From NCBI GenBank assembly GCA_018238545.1, contig JABCTC010000005.1, positions 1 to 64,000 of the forward strand: a stretch of 64,000 nt of DNA. The letters run 5' to 3'. This DNA is from Candidatus Heimdallarchaeota archaeon. GTDB taxonomy: Archaea > Asgardarchaeota > Heimdallarchaeia > Heimdallarchaeales > Heimdallarchaeaceae. The translations under genes and the position numbers were made by a program. The notes under the pieces are model-generated. The model made no database searches and was not told the origin of the DNA. It worked only from the letters and a program-made list of their open reading frames with translations. Every line of letters begins with the position of its first letter. Positions within the stretch are counted from its first letter, which is position 1. Shown one piece after another: positions 7,890 to 16,468 of the stretch.

Positions 7890-9034
7890 TGAAAGAAAAA
7901 ATCGAAAGGATTCAAAACGTTTTACGTAAACAAAAAGTTGATGGATGGGGTGTTTTCTGTCATCATTCTTATGACATACATCTCAAATATCTACTCGAAA
8001 ATTGGTTTTCTGCACCCACGTTAGTTCTAATTACTAAAGAAGGAAAACCAAAAGTGATTGCCTCTAGGATGGAAGCTATGATGATAAATTCAGACATCTA
8101 TGACGTTATTGAATACAAAAAAGGTTCTGAGTTACAAGAATTGCTAAAAAAGCAATTCAATTCAATTCCAAAGGGATCAAAGATAGCACTAAACTTTGTT
8201 GAAGAGGATGAAGTTTTCAAACAGATGAATTATGATATTCTAACCAGTGGTTCATTTAAAGCTTTAACATCCTTAAATAAGGAACTTGAATACGTGTCAG
8301 CAAAAGATATTATTTTTGATATAAGAGCAGTTAAAACAAATAAAGAGATTGAAAACCATCAAGAAGCAGCAAGATTGGCTGAAGAACTTATGGAAGAAGT
8401 TATTGAGCCAAGTATTAAACCAGGTATGAGGGAAAAGGAACTTAATGCGCTTATAGAATACGAATGCAATAAAAGGGGCGGTGTTGCTTTTGAAGCAATT
8501 GTTGCTTCAGGTTCAAATGCTGCAATTCCTCATCATAAAGCAGGAGAAAAGAAGATAGAAGAAAATAACGTTTTGCTTATAGACTATGGTGTATCATATA
8601 ATCTTGCAAATTCAGACATAACACACACCTACTGGATAGGTAAAAAACCACCAGATAACATATTGCGTGCATATGAGGCAGTCGATAAAGCGAAAGAAGC
8701 AGCTTTTAATAAAATAAAAGCAGGAGTTTTATCTTCAGATGTTGAAGACGTAGTACGAGCTAAGTTTGAAGAATTTGGATATGATCACGAAAAACTCTTC
8801 ATTCATTCTACAGGACATTCATTAGGTCTTGAAACGCATGACATAGGGATAGGAATAGCTAAAGCTACACCTGATAGACCAAGCAAACAACTTCTAGAAA
8901 ACTCCATTATAACAGTAGAACCAGGTTTATACTTCCAAGGAGAGTTTGGAATAAGATTAGAAGATGATATAGTTGTAAGAAAGGATGGAATTACCCGTTT
9001 ATCATTTACCCCATCAGAAATGAAATGCCTTTGA
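7889..9034 (+). CDS. M24 family metallopeptidase (Xaa-Pro aminopeptidase/prolidase type)
   Basis: A 381-residue M24B-type peptidase with an N-terminal creatinase-like domain and a C-terminal pita-bread domain. The five metal ligands are visible: Asp232 and Asp243 (IDYG...SDIT), His310 (TGHSLGLE), Glu344 (VEPGLY) and Glu358 (RLEDD). It probably cleaves Xaa-Pro bonds in cytosolic peptides. The ATG overlaps the cofC stop by one base, so it is the last gene of the F420 operon; the link to F420 is contextual only. Confidence 0.92.
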   Translation: MKEKIERIQNVLRKQKVDGWGVFCHHSYDIHLKYLLENWFSAPTLVLITKEGKPKVIASRMEAMMINSDIYDVIEYKKGSELQELLKKQFNSIPKGSKIALNFVEEDEVFKQMNYDILTSGSFKALTSLNKELEYVSAKDIIFDIRAVKTNKEIENHQEAARLAEELMEEVIEPSIKPGMREKELNALIEYECNKRGGVAFEAIVASGSNAAIPHHKAGEKKIEENNVLLIDYGVSYNLANSDITHTYWIGKKPPDNILRAYEAVDKAKEAAFNKIKAGVLSSDVEDVVRAKFEEFGYDHEKLFIHSTGHSLGLETHDIGIGIAKATPDRPSKQLLENSIITVEPGLYFQGEFGIRLEDDIVVRKDGITRLSFTPSEMKCL

Positions 9035-9063
9035 TTTCATCCTCTACTTTCTTTTTACCTTAT

Positions 9064-9609
9064 TTAGTTTATTGAAGTCTCGCAAATCTCACAAGTAGAA
9101 TATCCATGAGGTACTTCTGAACCACAGTTTTTGCAAAAAATGCGATCCTTCACTTGAGTCATTATTGGTACTTCATCTGCTATATCAGAAATTTCTATTT
9201 CGCCTTTTGCAGCTTTCCAAAGTTTTGGACTTATAATACGACCAAGAAATGAACCAAAGAGGTTATTGCAAAGAAATAATATTCCGATCAAAACGTAAAC
9301 GAATAAGGAGAGGAAATAGTTCTCTGAGGTTTCTGATAGCCCGATTCCTTTAACTCCGAAAATCGTAAGAATTGACAACAAAGTTGCACCCAATATAGTT
9401 GCAATAATCAAACCTTCTGTTTTAAAGGCAAAAAAACCGACAATTATTCCAGCGGATAAACTAGTAATAATCAAAATAATATATCGATCCCATTGATCAA
9501 ATGTTTCTATACTAGTGACAACAATATAAGAAAGGTAGGTCATTCCTGCACCTAGAGCGAGAGCTAAGAGGTCAAAACCTAATCTTTGCAGTTCTTTATT
9601 TAATCTCAC
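9064..9609 (-). CDS. Four-TM membrane protein with C-terminal zinc ribbon
   Basis: 181 residues with about four hydrophobic segments (roughly 10-32, 41-62, 65-88, 100-125), then a soluble tail ending in a rubredoxin-like zinc ribbon, CKNCGSEVPHGYSTCEIC. Such tails are common in Asgard and other archaeal membrane proteins. It is convergent with the M24 peptidase and divergent from the OapA-like GTPase. Function unknown. Confidence 0.7.
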   Translation of the reverse strand: MRLNKELQRLGFDLLALALGAGMTYLSYIVVTSIETFDQWDRYIILIITSLSAGIIVGFFAFKTEGLIIATILGATLLSILTIFGVKGIGLSETSENYFLSLFVYVLIGILFLCNNLFGSFLGRIISPKLWKAAKGEIEISDIADEVPIMTQVKDRIFCKNCGSEVPHGYSTCEICETSIN

Positions 9610-9742
9610 TTGATATTCTAAGTTTTTAAACTATATAATTATTCTGACTTTTACTAAGCAGTTCTTCGTAATACTAGCGTGTGTTTACAATAATATTTCT
9701 GTTTAAGGAAACTTACAAGTATGCTTCTTTAAGGTGAATTAA

Positions 9743-10360
9743 TTGTCATGGAGATTATGGCTAAAATCAAAGCCGAAATCCGTTAACTTAGGGTTTTACG
9801 GAGAAGTAAATGCGGGAAAAACAACTCTCGCTAACAAAATTGGTTTGGATTGGGCAGATCAAGAAGTAGGAATAGTAAGTGAGATTCCTCATGAAACTAG
9901 AGACATTCAAAAATTGGAAAAAGTGAATTTCTCAGCTAATGGTACAAAATTGGATTTAACTTTAATAGATATGCCAGGAATAGCAACTTCTGTTAATCCA
10001 AAGGAATTTCTGAAACATGGTTTAACTGCAAGTGAAGCTATGCAAAGAGCAAAAGAGGCCACCAGAGGAATTATTGAAGCGATAAAGTATCTTGAACAAG
10101 TTGATGTAGCACTTGTTATAATTGACGCATCAAAATCGCCTTTTGATCAAGTGAATTTTACGATCATAGGGAATCTAGAGCATCAGAAAAAACCTTTCAT
10201 TTTAGTACCAAATAAAATTGATTTAGTGGAAGCTGATGTAAGACTTGTCAGAGATGCTTTTAGTCAATATCACGTTGTACCAGTTTCGGCTATTCAAGGT
10301 GATGGTATTGATGAACTTTATGATAAAATTGCTGAGTTAGCTAAAAAGGTGAGGCGATAA
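9743..10360 (+). CDS. Era-like GTP-binding protein (OapA type)
   Basis: A 205-residue TRAFAC GTPase with P-loop GEVNAGKT, a switch-I Thr in HETRD, DMPG (G3), NKID (G4) and VSAIQGDG (G5). This archaeal family is called OapA (origin-associated GTPase) in haloarchaea. A 50-residue helical insertion after G3 (KEFLKHGLTASEAMQRAKEATRG) is as in that family. TTG at 9743 follows AAGGTGA. The downstream gene is the expected DUF2073 partner, 2 bp away, and the third member (DUF2072) lies at 4256. Role unknown; ribosome or replication links are speculative. Confidence 0.85.
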   Translation: MSWRLWLKSKPKSVNLGFYGEVNAGKTTLANKIGLDWADQEVGIVSEIPHETRDIQKLEKVNFSANGTKLDLTLIDMPGIATSVNPKEFLKHGLTASEAMQRAKEATRGIIEAIKYLEQVDVALVIIDASKSPFDQVNFTIIGNLEHQKKPFILVPNKIDLVEADVRLVRDAFSQYHVVPVSAIQGDGIDELYDKIAELAKKVRR

Positions 10361-10362
10361 AT

Positions 10363-10713
10363 ATGAAGTATCGAGTAGACTTTGTTCCATATTCAGAAAC
10401 TAATGACCTCACTGAAGATGAAAAAATCCGTTACATTCTTTCCAAAGTTATGAGGAATACCATCCTTGTACTAGAGAATGGTTTGACACCTACAGAAGAA
10501 ATGAATCTTATCAGTAAAACTATGGGAAAAATCGATTTCGATGATTTTATAGGTCTAAGGTTCTTCTCGTTTGATGGTGGAGATGATTTCAAACTTGCCA
10601 GGTTGTTTGGAAGAGGTTCAAAAAACAAGGTTTTTACCGTTGTGTCTCCTAATGAAGCTGTAACAGTTCAAAAGGATAGACGTGGTATATTATCCATACG
10701 AATTAATGATTAG
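10363..10713 (+). CDS. DUF2073 protein (OapB type)
   Basis: A 116-residue archaeal DUF2073 protein with V-P-Y-S near the N-terminus, a helix with KVMRNTILVLENGLTP, and the GLRFFSFD...FGRGSKNKVFTVVSPNE core. It is almost always the partner of the OapA GTPase, and here it follows that gene by 2 bp. Function unknown. It is convergent with the AK6 kinase gene, 7 bp away. Confidence 0.85.
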   Translation: MKYRVDFVPYSETNDLTEDEKIRYILSKVMRNTILVLENGLTPTEEMNLISKTMGKIDFDDFIGLRFFSFDGGDDFKLARLFGRGSKNKVFTVVSPNEAVTVQKDRRGILSIRIND

Positions 10714-10720
10714 ATTTCAC

Positions 10721-11218
10721 CTATATCTTTCCCAAAATATCCAAAACAAATTGAAAAGTTTCCTCTGTAGAAACATCGGATCGAACAGTAGAAACAATCT
10801 CAGGACCATACAGATTGAGCATATCTGTGAGGATTACTTCCATAATTTCGGCTTCAACGTTCTCTTCAATCTTTTCATCTGTATAACTTCTGTCCATCAA
10901 CCTTTGACGGAGAAGCCCTATGGAAGTCCTGAGAACTATACAAGAAGCAACATAAGCTGGGGGGAGTTCTACTACATGTCCATCTAGGATAAGAGGATTT
11001 AACGAAGAATTTTCTTCAATTAATTCTATTAATCTTGCATTCAACAGATCATCATTCACCACATAACTATCTGTTTCGTCATCAAAGTAGTCATACAAGT
11101 TCTCCTCTTTTACAAGTTTTCCAACCTCGATAAAGGAGAAACCTTCCTTTGAGAGGAGTTTGGAAAGTGTTGTCTTACCTGTTCCTGGAGTCCCGGTAAT
11201 AATAACCGCTTGATTCAT
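10721..11218 (-). CDS. AK6/Fap7-type adenylate kinase
   Basis: A 165-residue P-loop kinase of the AK6 (Fap7/hCINAP) family, which supports 40S/30S subunit maturation with Rps14/uS11 and has adenylate kinase activity. Walker A is GTPGTGKT at residues 7-14; LDGHVVELPP and the R-QRL-DRSYTDEKIEENVEAE lid/helix region follow the family. The start is placed at ATG 11218, directly before NQAVIITGTPG; a longer reading frame upstream has an unlikely N-terminus. Convergent with oapB. Confidence 0.9.
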   Translation of the reverse strand: MNQAVIITGTPGTGKTTLSKLLSKEGFSFIEVGKLVKEENLYDYFDDETDSYVVNDDLLNARLIELIEENSSLNPLILDGHVVELPPAYVASCIVLRTSIGLLRQRLMDRSYTDEKIEENVEAEIMEVILTDMLNLYGPEIVSTVRSDVSTEETFQFVLDILGKI

Positions 11219-11347
11219 TGTTGAATCCTTATTGAAAAAGAATAAAAGCATTTTCACGGAAGAGAGAAGACAGTAGGATAATTCAGAAAAGTAGGAAAAA
11301 TCAGAATGGTTATTAATGCTTAAACAAAAGATAGGTTAGAGATAGAT

Positions 11348-11629
11348 ATGAACAAGGACAGTAAAGACGAGAAATGTTGCCAGTCAAGCTATGAAAAGTT
11401 AGGGTGTTGTCATGTAGAAGGTGTAGCTCAGATTGACAAAAAAGGACAGATAGTTCTTCCAAAGAGTCTTAGGGACGAGATGGGGTTGAAGGAAAAAGAT
11501 AAACTTATCGTAATAGGAATGAGAGACAAAGGGGAGATAGTTAGCATTTCTCTAATAAAAGCAAATACGATGGATAATATGATAAAAATTATGCTCAAGC
11601 CAGTTATGAAAGAAATACTTGAGGAATAA
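11348..11629 (+). CDS. AbrB/SpoVT-type regulator with Cys-pair N-terminus
   Basis: 93 residues. Positions 10-22 contain two CC pairs (KCCQS, GCCHVEG); then comes a swapped-hairpin AbrB DNA-binding domain (IDKKGQIVLPKSLRDEMGLKEKDKLIVI) and an amphipathic helix. Proteins of this type occur next to arsM, and relatives next to hgcAB. The Cys pairs suggest As(III) or another thiophilic metal as ligand (inference). The next gene, arsM, starts 10 bp after the stop, so this is probably an autoregulated metal-sensing operon. Confidence 0.83.
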   Translation: MNKDSKDEKCCQSSYEKLGCCHVEGVAQIDKKGQIVLPKSLRDEMGLKEKDKLIVIGMRDKGEIVSISLIKANTMDNMIKIMLKPVMKEILEE

Positions 11630-11639
11630 GGTGAGAAAC

Positions 11640-12482
11640 ATGGAAACAAAAAACGTAAAAAAAATTGTAAGAGATAGATATGGAAAAGTAGCTAAGAGTC
11701 AATCCTCATGCTGCGGTTCCACAAAAGTTGATGCATCTGAAGTAAGCAAAGCAATAGGATATTCTTCACAAGAATTAAGTAGCATTCCTGATGCAGCAAA
11801 TATGGGATTAGGATGTGGTAACCCAACAGCAATAGCTTCACTCAAAGAAGGAGAAATTGTACTTGATTTAGGAGCTGGAGGAGGACTTGATTGTTTTCTA
11901 GCAGCTCAAAAAGTAGGGAGCAAAGGTAAAGTGATTGGAGTTGATATGACGCCAGATATGATTGACTTAGCAAGAGATAATGCGGAGAAGAACAATTTTG
12001 AAAATGTTGAATTTAGATTAGGTGAAATAGAAAATCTACCCGTTGCTAATGATTCCATAGATATTATCATATCTAATTGTGTAATCAATTTATCACCTGA
12101 AAAACAAAGAGTGTTTGATGAAGCATTTAGAGTGCTGAAACCAGGAGGTAGGATTGCAATATCGGATATTGTGCTACTTAAAATGCTTCCAGAATCATTA
12201 AAAAATAATGAAACTTTACTTGCGGGATGTGTAGCAGGAGCGGAATTGAAAGAGAAATATTTAGAAATGATCAAGAATGCAGGTTTCGAAAATGTTGAGG
12301 TTGCAGAAAAAGTACGAACTTCTACTGAGTTAATGGATTCTGGTGAAAGAAAGGGAGACCCCGTACTAGTAGTTGATGGTGAGATAATTGACATTGAAGA
12401 TTTTGAAGAAACAAAAGAAGATGTTGGGTGCATTCAAGATTCAATTCAAAGTATAACCTTGACAGCTACAAAACCAAAATAA
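11640..12482 (+). CDS. arsM: Arsenite S-adenosylmethionine methyltransferase
   Basis: ArsM methylates As(III) using SAM. SAM-binding motif LDLGAGGGLDC and GVDMTPDMI are clear. Conserved cysteines expected to bind arsenic are present in SSCCGS, GLGCGNP, SNCVINL and AGCVAGA. The order CCGS - GYS - GCGNP is typical of the family. ATG at 11640 is preferred over the upstream in-frame TTG, because it follows AAGGTGA at correct spacing and clears the upstream stop. The C-terminal 40 residues (VDGEIIDIEDFEE) are divergent. Confidence 0.94.
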   Translation: METKNVKKIVRDRYGKVAKSQSSCCGSTKVDASEVSKAIGYSSQELSSIPDAANMGLGCGNPTAIASLKEGEIVLDLGAGGGLDCFLAAQKVGSKGKVIGVDMTPDMIDLARDNAEKNNFENVEFRLGEIENLPVANDSIDIIISNCVINLSPEKQRVFDEAFRVLKPGGRIAISDIVLLKMLPESLKNNETLLAGCVAGAELKEKYLEMIKNAGFENVEVAEKVRTSTELMDSGERKGDPVLVVDGEIIDIEDFEETKEDVGCIQDSIQSITLTATKPK

Positions 12483-12516
12483 AAGAAATAGGGTAAGTTT
12501 TCACTTACCCTCTATT

Positions 12517-13245
12517 TTATTTCAAAGCTTCATCTGAAAGTTTGCTTTTTCCTCTGAAAACTTTCAGTATGTTCATCTTCTTTGCCTCACCATTTCTTAT
12601 CTTTCTGAAATTGTCCCCTTGTCTGGATAGCATAATTATTGTTATACCAAAAAGCAACACAGCAAGACCGAGATTACATTGTGCCCAAGGCATTAACATC
12701 ACGGAAGGTAAGAACAAAGCAATAACCCCAACTAGGAATGTAACGACAATGTAGGTTATTGATGAATAACCAACAATTGTTATGATAATAGGCCAGAGAA
12801 GAATCCAGAATCCAAGAAGTATAGGATTCGCAAGTGCCATAGAAGCAATTACTACAGTTATACCTTTTCCACCGTGTGAGAATAAATAAATGGGCCAGTT
12901 ATGTCCAAGAATTGCACCAATTCCGCTTAAAGATAAAGCAAAACAAACTAATGTATCATTGAACCAAGGTAATACTAACTCAGAACTCGTAAAATAATAG
13001 GCCCGTGTAATGAAGTAAGGGACAGCCATAGCAATTAGAGATCTAGATACATCAAGGAAGCCGGCAAATATTGCCCAAGGTGTAGAGTTAGTTGCACGAT
13101 AGACATTCCTACCTCCAACATTACCTGAACCAATTTCTCTCAAATCTTTCCCAGTTTTTAGTTTAGTAACAATCCAACTGAAGGGGACAGAACCTATTAG
13201 ATATGAGCTGATAAATACTAGAATATAAACAATTGAAATGTGCAT
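12517..13245 (-). CDS. PlsY-like glycerol-3-phosphate acyltransferase
   Basis: A 242-residue integral membrane protein with about 6-7 TM segments and the three PlsY cytosolic motifs: LIGSVPFSWI followed by REIGSGNVGGRNVYR; GHNWPIYLFSHGGKG; and a third region near the C-terminus. PlsY makes lysophosphatidate from acyl-phosphate in bacteria. Archaeal membranes use ether-linked isoprenoids, so its substrate here is unclear. Divergent from the phosphohexomutase gene. Confidence 0.85.
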   Translation of the reverse strand: MHISIVYILVFISSYLIGSVPFSWIVTKLKTGKDLREIGSGNVGGRNVYRATNSTPWAIFAGFLDVSRSLIAMAVPYFITRAYYFTSSELVLPWFNDTLVCFALSLSGIGAILGHNWPIYLFSHGGKGITVVIASMALANPILLGFWILLWPIIITIVGYSSITYIVVTFLVGVIALFLPSVMLMPWAQCNLGLAVLLFGITIIMLSRQGDNFRKIRNGEAKKMNILKVFRGKSKLSDEALK

Positions 13246-13352
13246 GTTCTTGAAATTTCGCGGTTTAATAAAAATTTTTTGTGGGTATAAAATATCTCAA
13301 AACCCTTTCAAGAAACAAATTTTTTAAACTGCTAGTTGCCCAATTAACTATA

Positions 13353-14732
13353 ATGTGCCCTGAAATTTCAAGACATATTTTTAGAGCTTATGACATCAGA
13401 GGGTTATACAACATAGATATAACACCCCCAATTATGTACGAGATCGGTTTAGCATTTGGATCCTATGTAAAAGAAATGCTTAATGGGTCAGAGGTAGCAG
13501 TTGGTTATGATATCCGTCAATCAAGTGTTCCGATAGTTCACTCGTTTATATCAGGAGTGACAGCTGTAGGAATTAATGTTACTTTTGCAGGTACAACTGC
13601 ATTTGGACAAGCACTATTTGCAGGTTGGTCTCTGAACAAAGATGTTATCGCATTTATAACAGCAAGCCATCTACCTCCTGAATGGAATGGCATCAAATTC
13701 TATCATGCAGATGGGGTTGGTTTTTCTGAGGAGGAATTAATGAAGATAAGAGATCGTACAATTAGTAAAAATTTCTCCATAAAAGGTTGGCAAGAAACAG
13801 GCCAAGTAGACAACTATAATGTATCTAAACCTTATTTAGAATTTTTTGTAGATAAATTCAGTTTCTCAAAGAAACTCAAAGTTGCTCTAGACTGTGGTGG
13901 TGGAAGTATGACTCTTTCAGCTCCAGAAGTGTTCACACGTCTTAATTTAGAAGTTGTTCCAATTTATTGTGATCCCGACCCTCTCTTCTCAGGCAGACCA
14001 TCAGATCCCAAACCTGAGAATTTAACTAAGGTAATGGAAGCTGTGAAAGAACAAGATTGTGATTTTGGTGTTGCATTTGATGGAGATGGGGATAGAGCTG
14101 TTATTATTGATAATAAGGGTAAAGTGCTATCTGCCGATCAAACAGGGATTATTATAGGAACGTATGGCTTAAAACAGAAAGATGGAACGATCATAGTCAA
14201 TGTTGAGTGTTCTAAAGCTGTTAAGGAACAACTTGAGCCCTTAGGGTACAAAATCAAACAAATTCCTGTAGGGCACACATACCTCACCATAGAGGCAAAA
14301 CAAGAAAAAGCACCACTAGGTTTAGAATCTAGTGGTCACATTATTATTCCCGAATATTTCTTATTTGATGATGCCATAGTTACGCCGCTTAAGATTGCAG
14401 AAATACTTAATAACTTAGAATCGAGGCTCTCAGATTTAGTAGAAAAAATTCCTATCTATCCCATAAAGAAAGTGGAGATAGACTGCGAGGATGGACTCAA
14501 ATTCGATGTTGTTGAAGCATTTAAAGTAGAAGTTGAAAAAGAATATAAGGAAGTAAACACTCTAGATGGTGTGCGAATAGAGCTGAAAGAAGGATGGGTA
14601 CTAATTCGCCCATCAAACACATCTCCAATAATAAGAATGACAATAGAAGCAAATAATGAACCTGCAATAGAGTCAATCCAGAATAAATTCGAGGATAGAT
14701 TGAAATCGCTAATCAACAAAGCAGCTAAATAA
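13353..14732 (+). CDS. Phosphomannomutase/phosphoglucomutase family protein
   Basis: An alpha-D-phosphohexomutase of about 459 residues. FRAYDIRG opens the protein, the phosphoserine loop is TASHLPPEWNG (usual Asn replaced by Leu), the metal loop is FDGDGDR, the sugar loop is ESSGHI, and the phosphate loop near the C-terminus is RPSNTSP. It interconverts hexose 1- and 6-phosphates for sugar-nucleotide synthesis. ATG at 13353 is chosen because the conserved start of the family lies just after it; a GTG at 13281 would add an atypical leader. Confidence 0.92.
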   Translation: MCPEISRHIFRAYDIRGLYNIDITPPIMYEIGLAFGSYVKEMLNGSEVAVGYDIRQSSVPIVHSFISGVTAVGINVTFAGTTAFGQALFAGWSLNKDVIAFITASHLPPEWNGIKFYHADGVGFSEEELMKIRDRTISKNFSIKGWQETGQVDNYNVSKPYLEFFVDKFSFSKKLKVALDCGGGSMTLSAPEVFTRLNLEVVPIYCDPDPLFSGRPSDPKPENLTKVMEAVKEQDCDFGVAFDGDGDRAVIIDNKGKVLSADQTGIIIGTYGLKQKDGTIIVNVECSKAVKEQLEPLGYKIKQIPVGHTYLTIEAKQEKAPLGLESSGHIIIPEYFLFDDAIVTPLKIAEILNNLESRLSDLVEKIPIYPIKKVEIDCEDGLKFDVVEAFKVEVEKEYKEVNTLDGVRIELKEGWVLIRPSNTSPIIRMTIEANNEPAIESIQNKFEDRLKSLINKAAK

Positions 14733-14741
14733 AGTGATAAA

Positions 14742-15485
14742 ATGAAAATCCCTCTACCTGAGTTTTATTGTCCATATTCGAAAGAGTGTTATCAGTGTTG
14801 TCTAGATACAGAGATGACACTATCTGAAGAGGATATCTCAAGAATAGAGATGTTGGGATATAAAATTGAAGAATTTTTAGAAGAAAAAGATGGTTTCATG
14901 GCATTACAAAATACTGACAACCATTGCATTTTCTTAAAGAATAAAATGTGTTCAATTTATGAAAATCGCCCCCAAGGATGTAGATTTTATCCACTTATAT
15001 ACGACTTCAATACAGAAGATATTGTAATTGACAATTTGTGTGAACACCACGATGTGTTTGATTTAGAAATCTATCGACCACTATTTGATTCAGTTCAGGT
15101 TTTTGTTTACAATTTAATGGGTGAAAGAGAAACAAGAATGAGAAAAACCATGGAAGAAGAGATTAAGGTTGAAGTGAAGGAATCTAAAGAAGACCTTGAA
15201 GACCCATTATCAAAGGAATCTGAAAAAATTAAAAGAGATAAAGAAAAAATCGAGAGGCTGATGGGACAAGCGATTTTGGAAACTCAAGATGAAAGTGTAG
15301 AAAAACTAGAGGAAGCTTTGAAATCTGAAATGAGGGAAATTGAAGAGGAGATTGAGGAGTTAGAGAAGGGAATGCAAGCAGATTTAGTTTCTGCAGAGGA
15401 GTATATCAAAATTACAGAGGAGGGCATAAAATCTGAAATAGAGGAATTAGAAAAAAGAAGGAAAAACGTAGAAGAAGAAGATTAA
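14742..15485 (+). CDS. YkgJ-type cysteine-cluster protein with coiled-coil tail
   Basis: The first 105 residues hold a Cys cluster as in the YkgJ (CxxCxxCC, PF03692) family: CPYSKECYQCC, then HCIFLKNKMC, YENRPQGCRFYP and LCEHH. Such clusters bind zinc or Fe-S. The remaining 140 residues are charged coiled coil (runs of E/K with EIEELEK). The ATG lies 9 bp after the hexomutase stop. The tail may be a partner-binding arm; function unknown. Confidence 0.75.
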   Translation: MKIPLPEFYCPYSKECYQCCLDTEMTLSEEDISRIEMLGYKIEEFLEEKDGFMALQNTDNHCIFLKNKMCSIYENRPQGCRFYPLIYDFNTEDIVIDNLCEHHDVFDLEIYRPLFDSVQVFVYNLMGERETRMRKTMEEEIKVEVKESKEDLEDPLSKESEKIKRDKEKIERLMGQAILETQDESVEKLEEALKSEMREIEEEIEELEKGMQADLVSAEEYIKITEEGIKSEIEELEKRRKNVEEED

Positions 15486-15539
15486 TAGTATTATTGGAGA
15501 ATTGAGAAATTAAACAAGAAGAGAAAAGGGAGTTAAAAT

Positions 15540-16457
15540 TCATAGTTGTTCAATTTTGAACCAGAGCTCAATGAGATCTTTTGAGCCACCTACAAATCCT
15601 ACTCGTTGATGAAGATAGTGCATCTGTGTTAATTTCTTAACATCAAGTGGATTAATATTTTCATATTTTATTTCATGTCCATCAGCTGTAATGTAGAAAC
15701 CATCACCATTAACCTTAGATAGGATGTATAGATAGGGAATTATCTCATAGATGAATCTAAGTTTAGGGGCGAAATAGCCAAAAACACCAGTTTTCTCAAA
15801 AACATTATTCATATCTTGTACCATGCACCCTCCATATCTATTTTTACCTTTAATATCTAAAGCATCTACAAAGAGTTTCTGTTTTGCAGAATGGTCATTA
15901 TATTTACCACCTAAACCAAAAACAGGACTTTTACTTGGACTTATATCTAAGGAATCTCTTATTACACGGAAGTTTTCTCCATCATGAACAAATTGTATAA
16001 AACCTAAATCAGTAGCCAAATCGAATCGTAAGTAAAGGGTATAACTTACAGTTAAAGCAGCGACAGTTTGACCACCTTTATTGATTATGTTTACTATGGC
16101 TCCAGGGCTTCTAGTTCGTATAATCGAGGAACCATCGATAAAATCTCCGAGAATAATATAGTTCCCCGTCCCTTCCATAATATTATTTTCATCAGTTTCT
16201 TCACCCAGTAGTAAGGAATAGAGATGATTTGGCATTCTTTGGAGGAAAAGCTCGTGTGTAGCTATGTCAAGGCTAAGTTGTTCATCACCAGAAACATTAA
16301 TAATTCCTGAATAATCATTTTCACCTAATAAGAAGGTAAGAATCTGTTTTGGGACATCCAAACTAATAGTTATAAGCTCTCTTAGTAAATCGCCTAATTC
16401 TTTTGATTCAAGTTCATCCAGATATGTGTCTAGTGTATGATATTTTATTATTGACAT
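15540..16457 (-). CDS. Class I fructose-1,6-bisphosphatase-like protein
   Basis: A 305-residue FIG-superfamily phosphatase. Class I FBPase metal ligands are recognisable: the EE of LLGEETDENN, the D-F-I-DGSS motif (DPLDGSS in the family), and YEIIPYLYIL at the position of LYECNPMA. The segment YGGCMVQDMNNVF corresponds to the family's GSMVAD motif. It would remove the 1-phosphate of fructose-1,6-bisphosphate. It follows the class II aldolase by 11 bp, which supports the assignment. Divergent elsewhere, so a related sugar bisphosphate is possible. Confidence 0.8.
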   Translation of the reverse strand: MSIIKYHTLDTYLDELESKELGDLLRELITISLDVPKQILTFLLGENDYSGIINVSGDEQLSLDIATHELFLQRMPNHLYSLLLGEETDENNIMEGTGNYIILGDFIDGSSIIRTRSPGAIVNIINKGGQTVAALTVSYTLYLRFDLATDLGFIQFVHDGENFRVIRDSLDISPSKSPVFGLGGKYNDHSAKQKLFVDALDIKGKNRYGGCMVQDMNNVFEKTGVFGYFAPKLRFIYEIIPYLYILSKVNGDGFYITADGHEIKYENINPLDVKKLTQMHYLHQRVGFVGGSKDLIELWFKIEQL

Positions 16458-16468
16458 ATGCTCAAATC

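Noticed and set aside
11348..12482. hgcAB mercury methylation locus
   Set aside because: The AbrB-type protein resembles hgcAB neighbours, but the adjacent gene is clearly arsM and no HgcA/HgcB is present.
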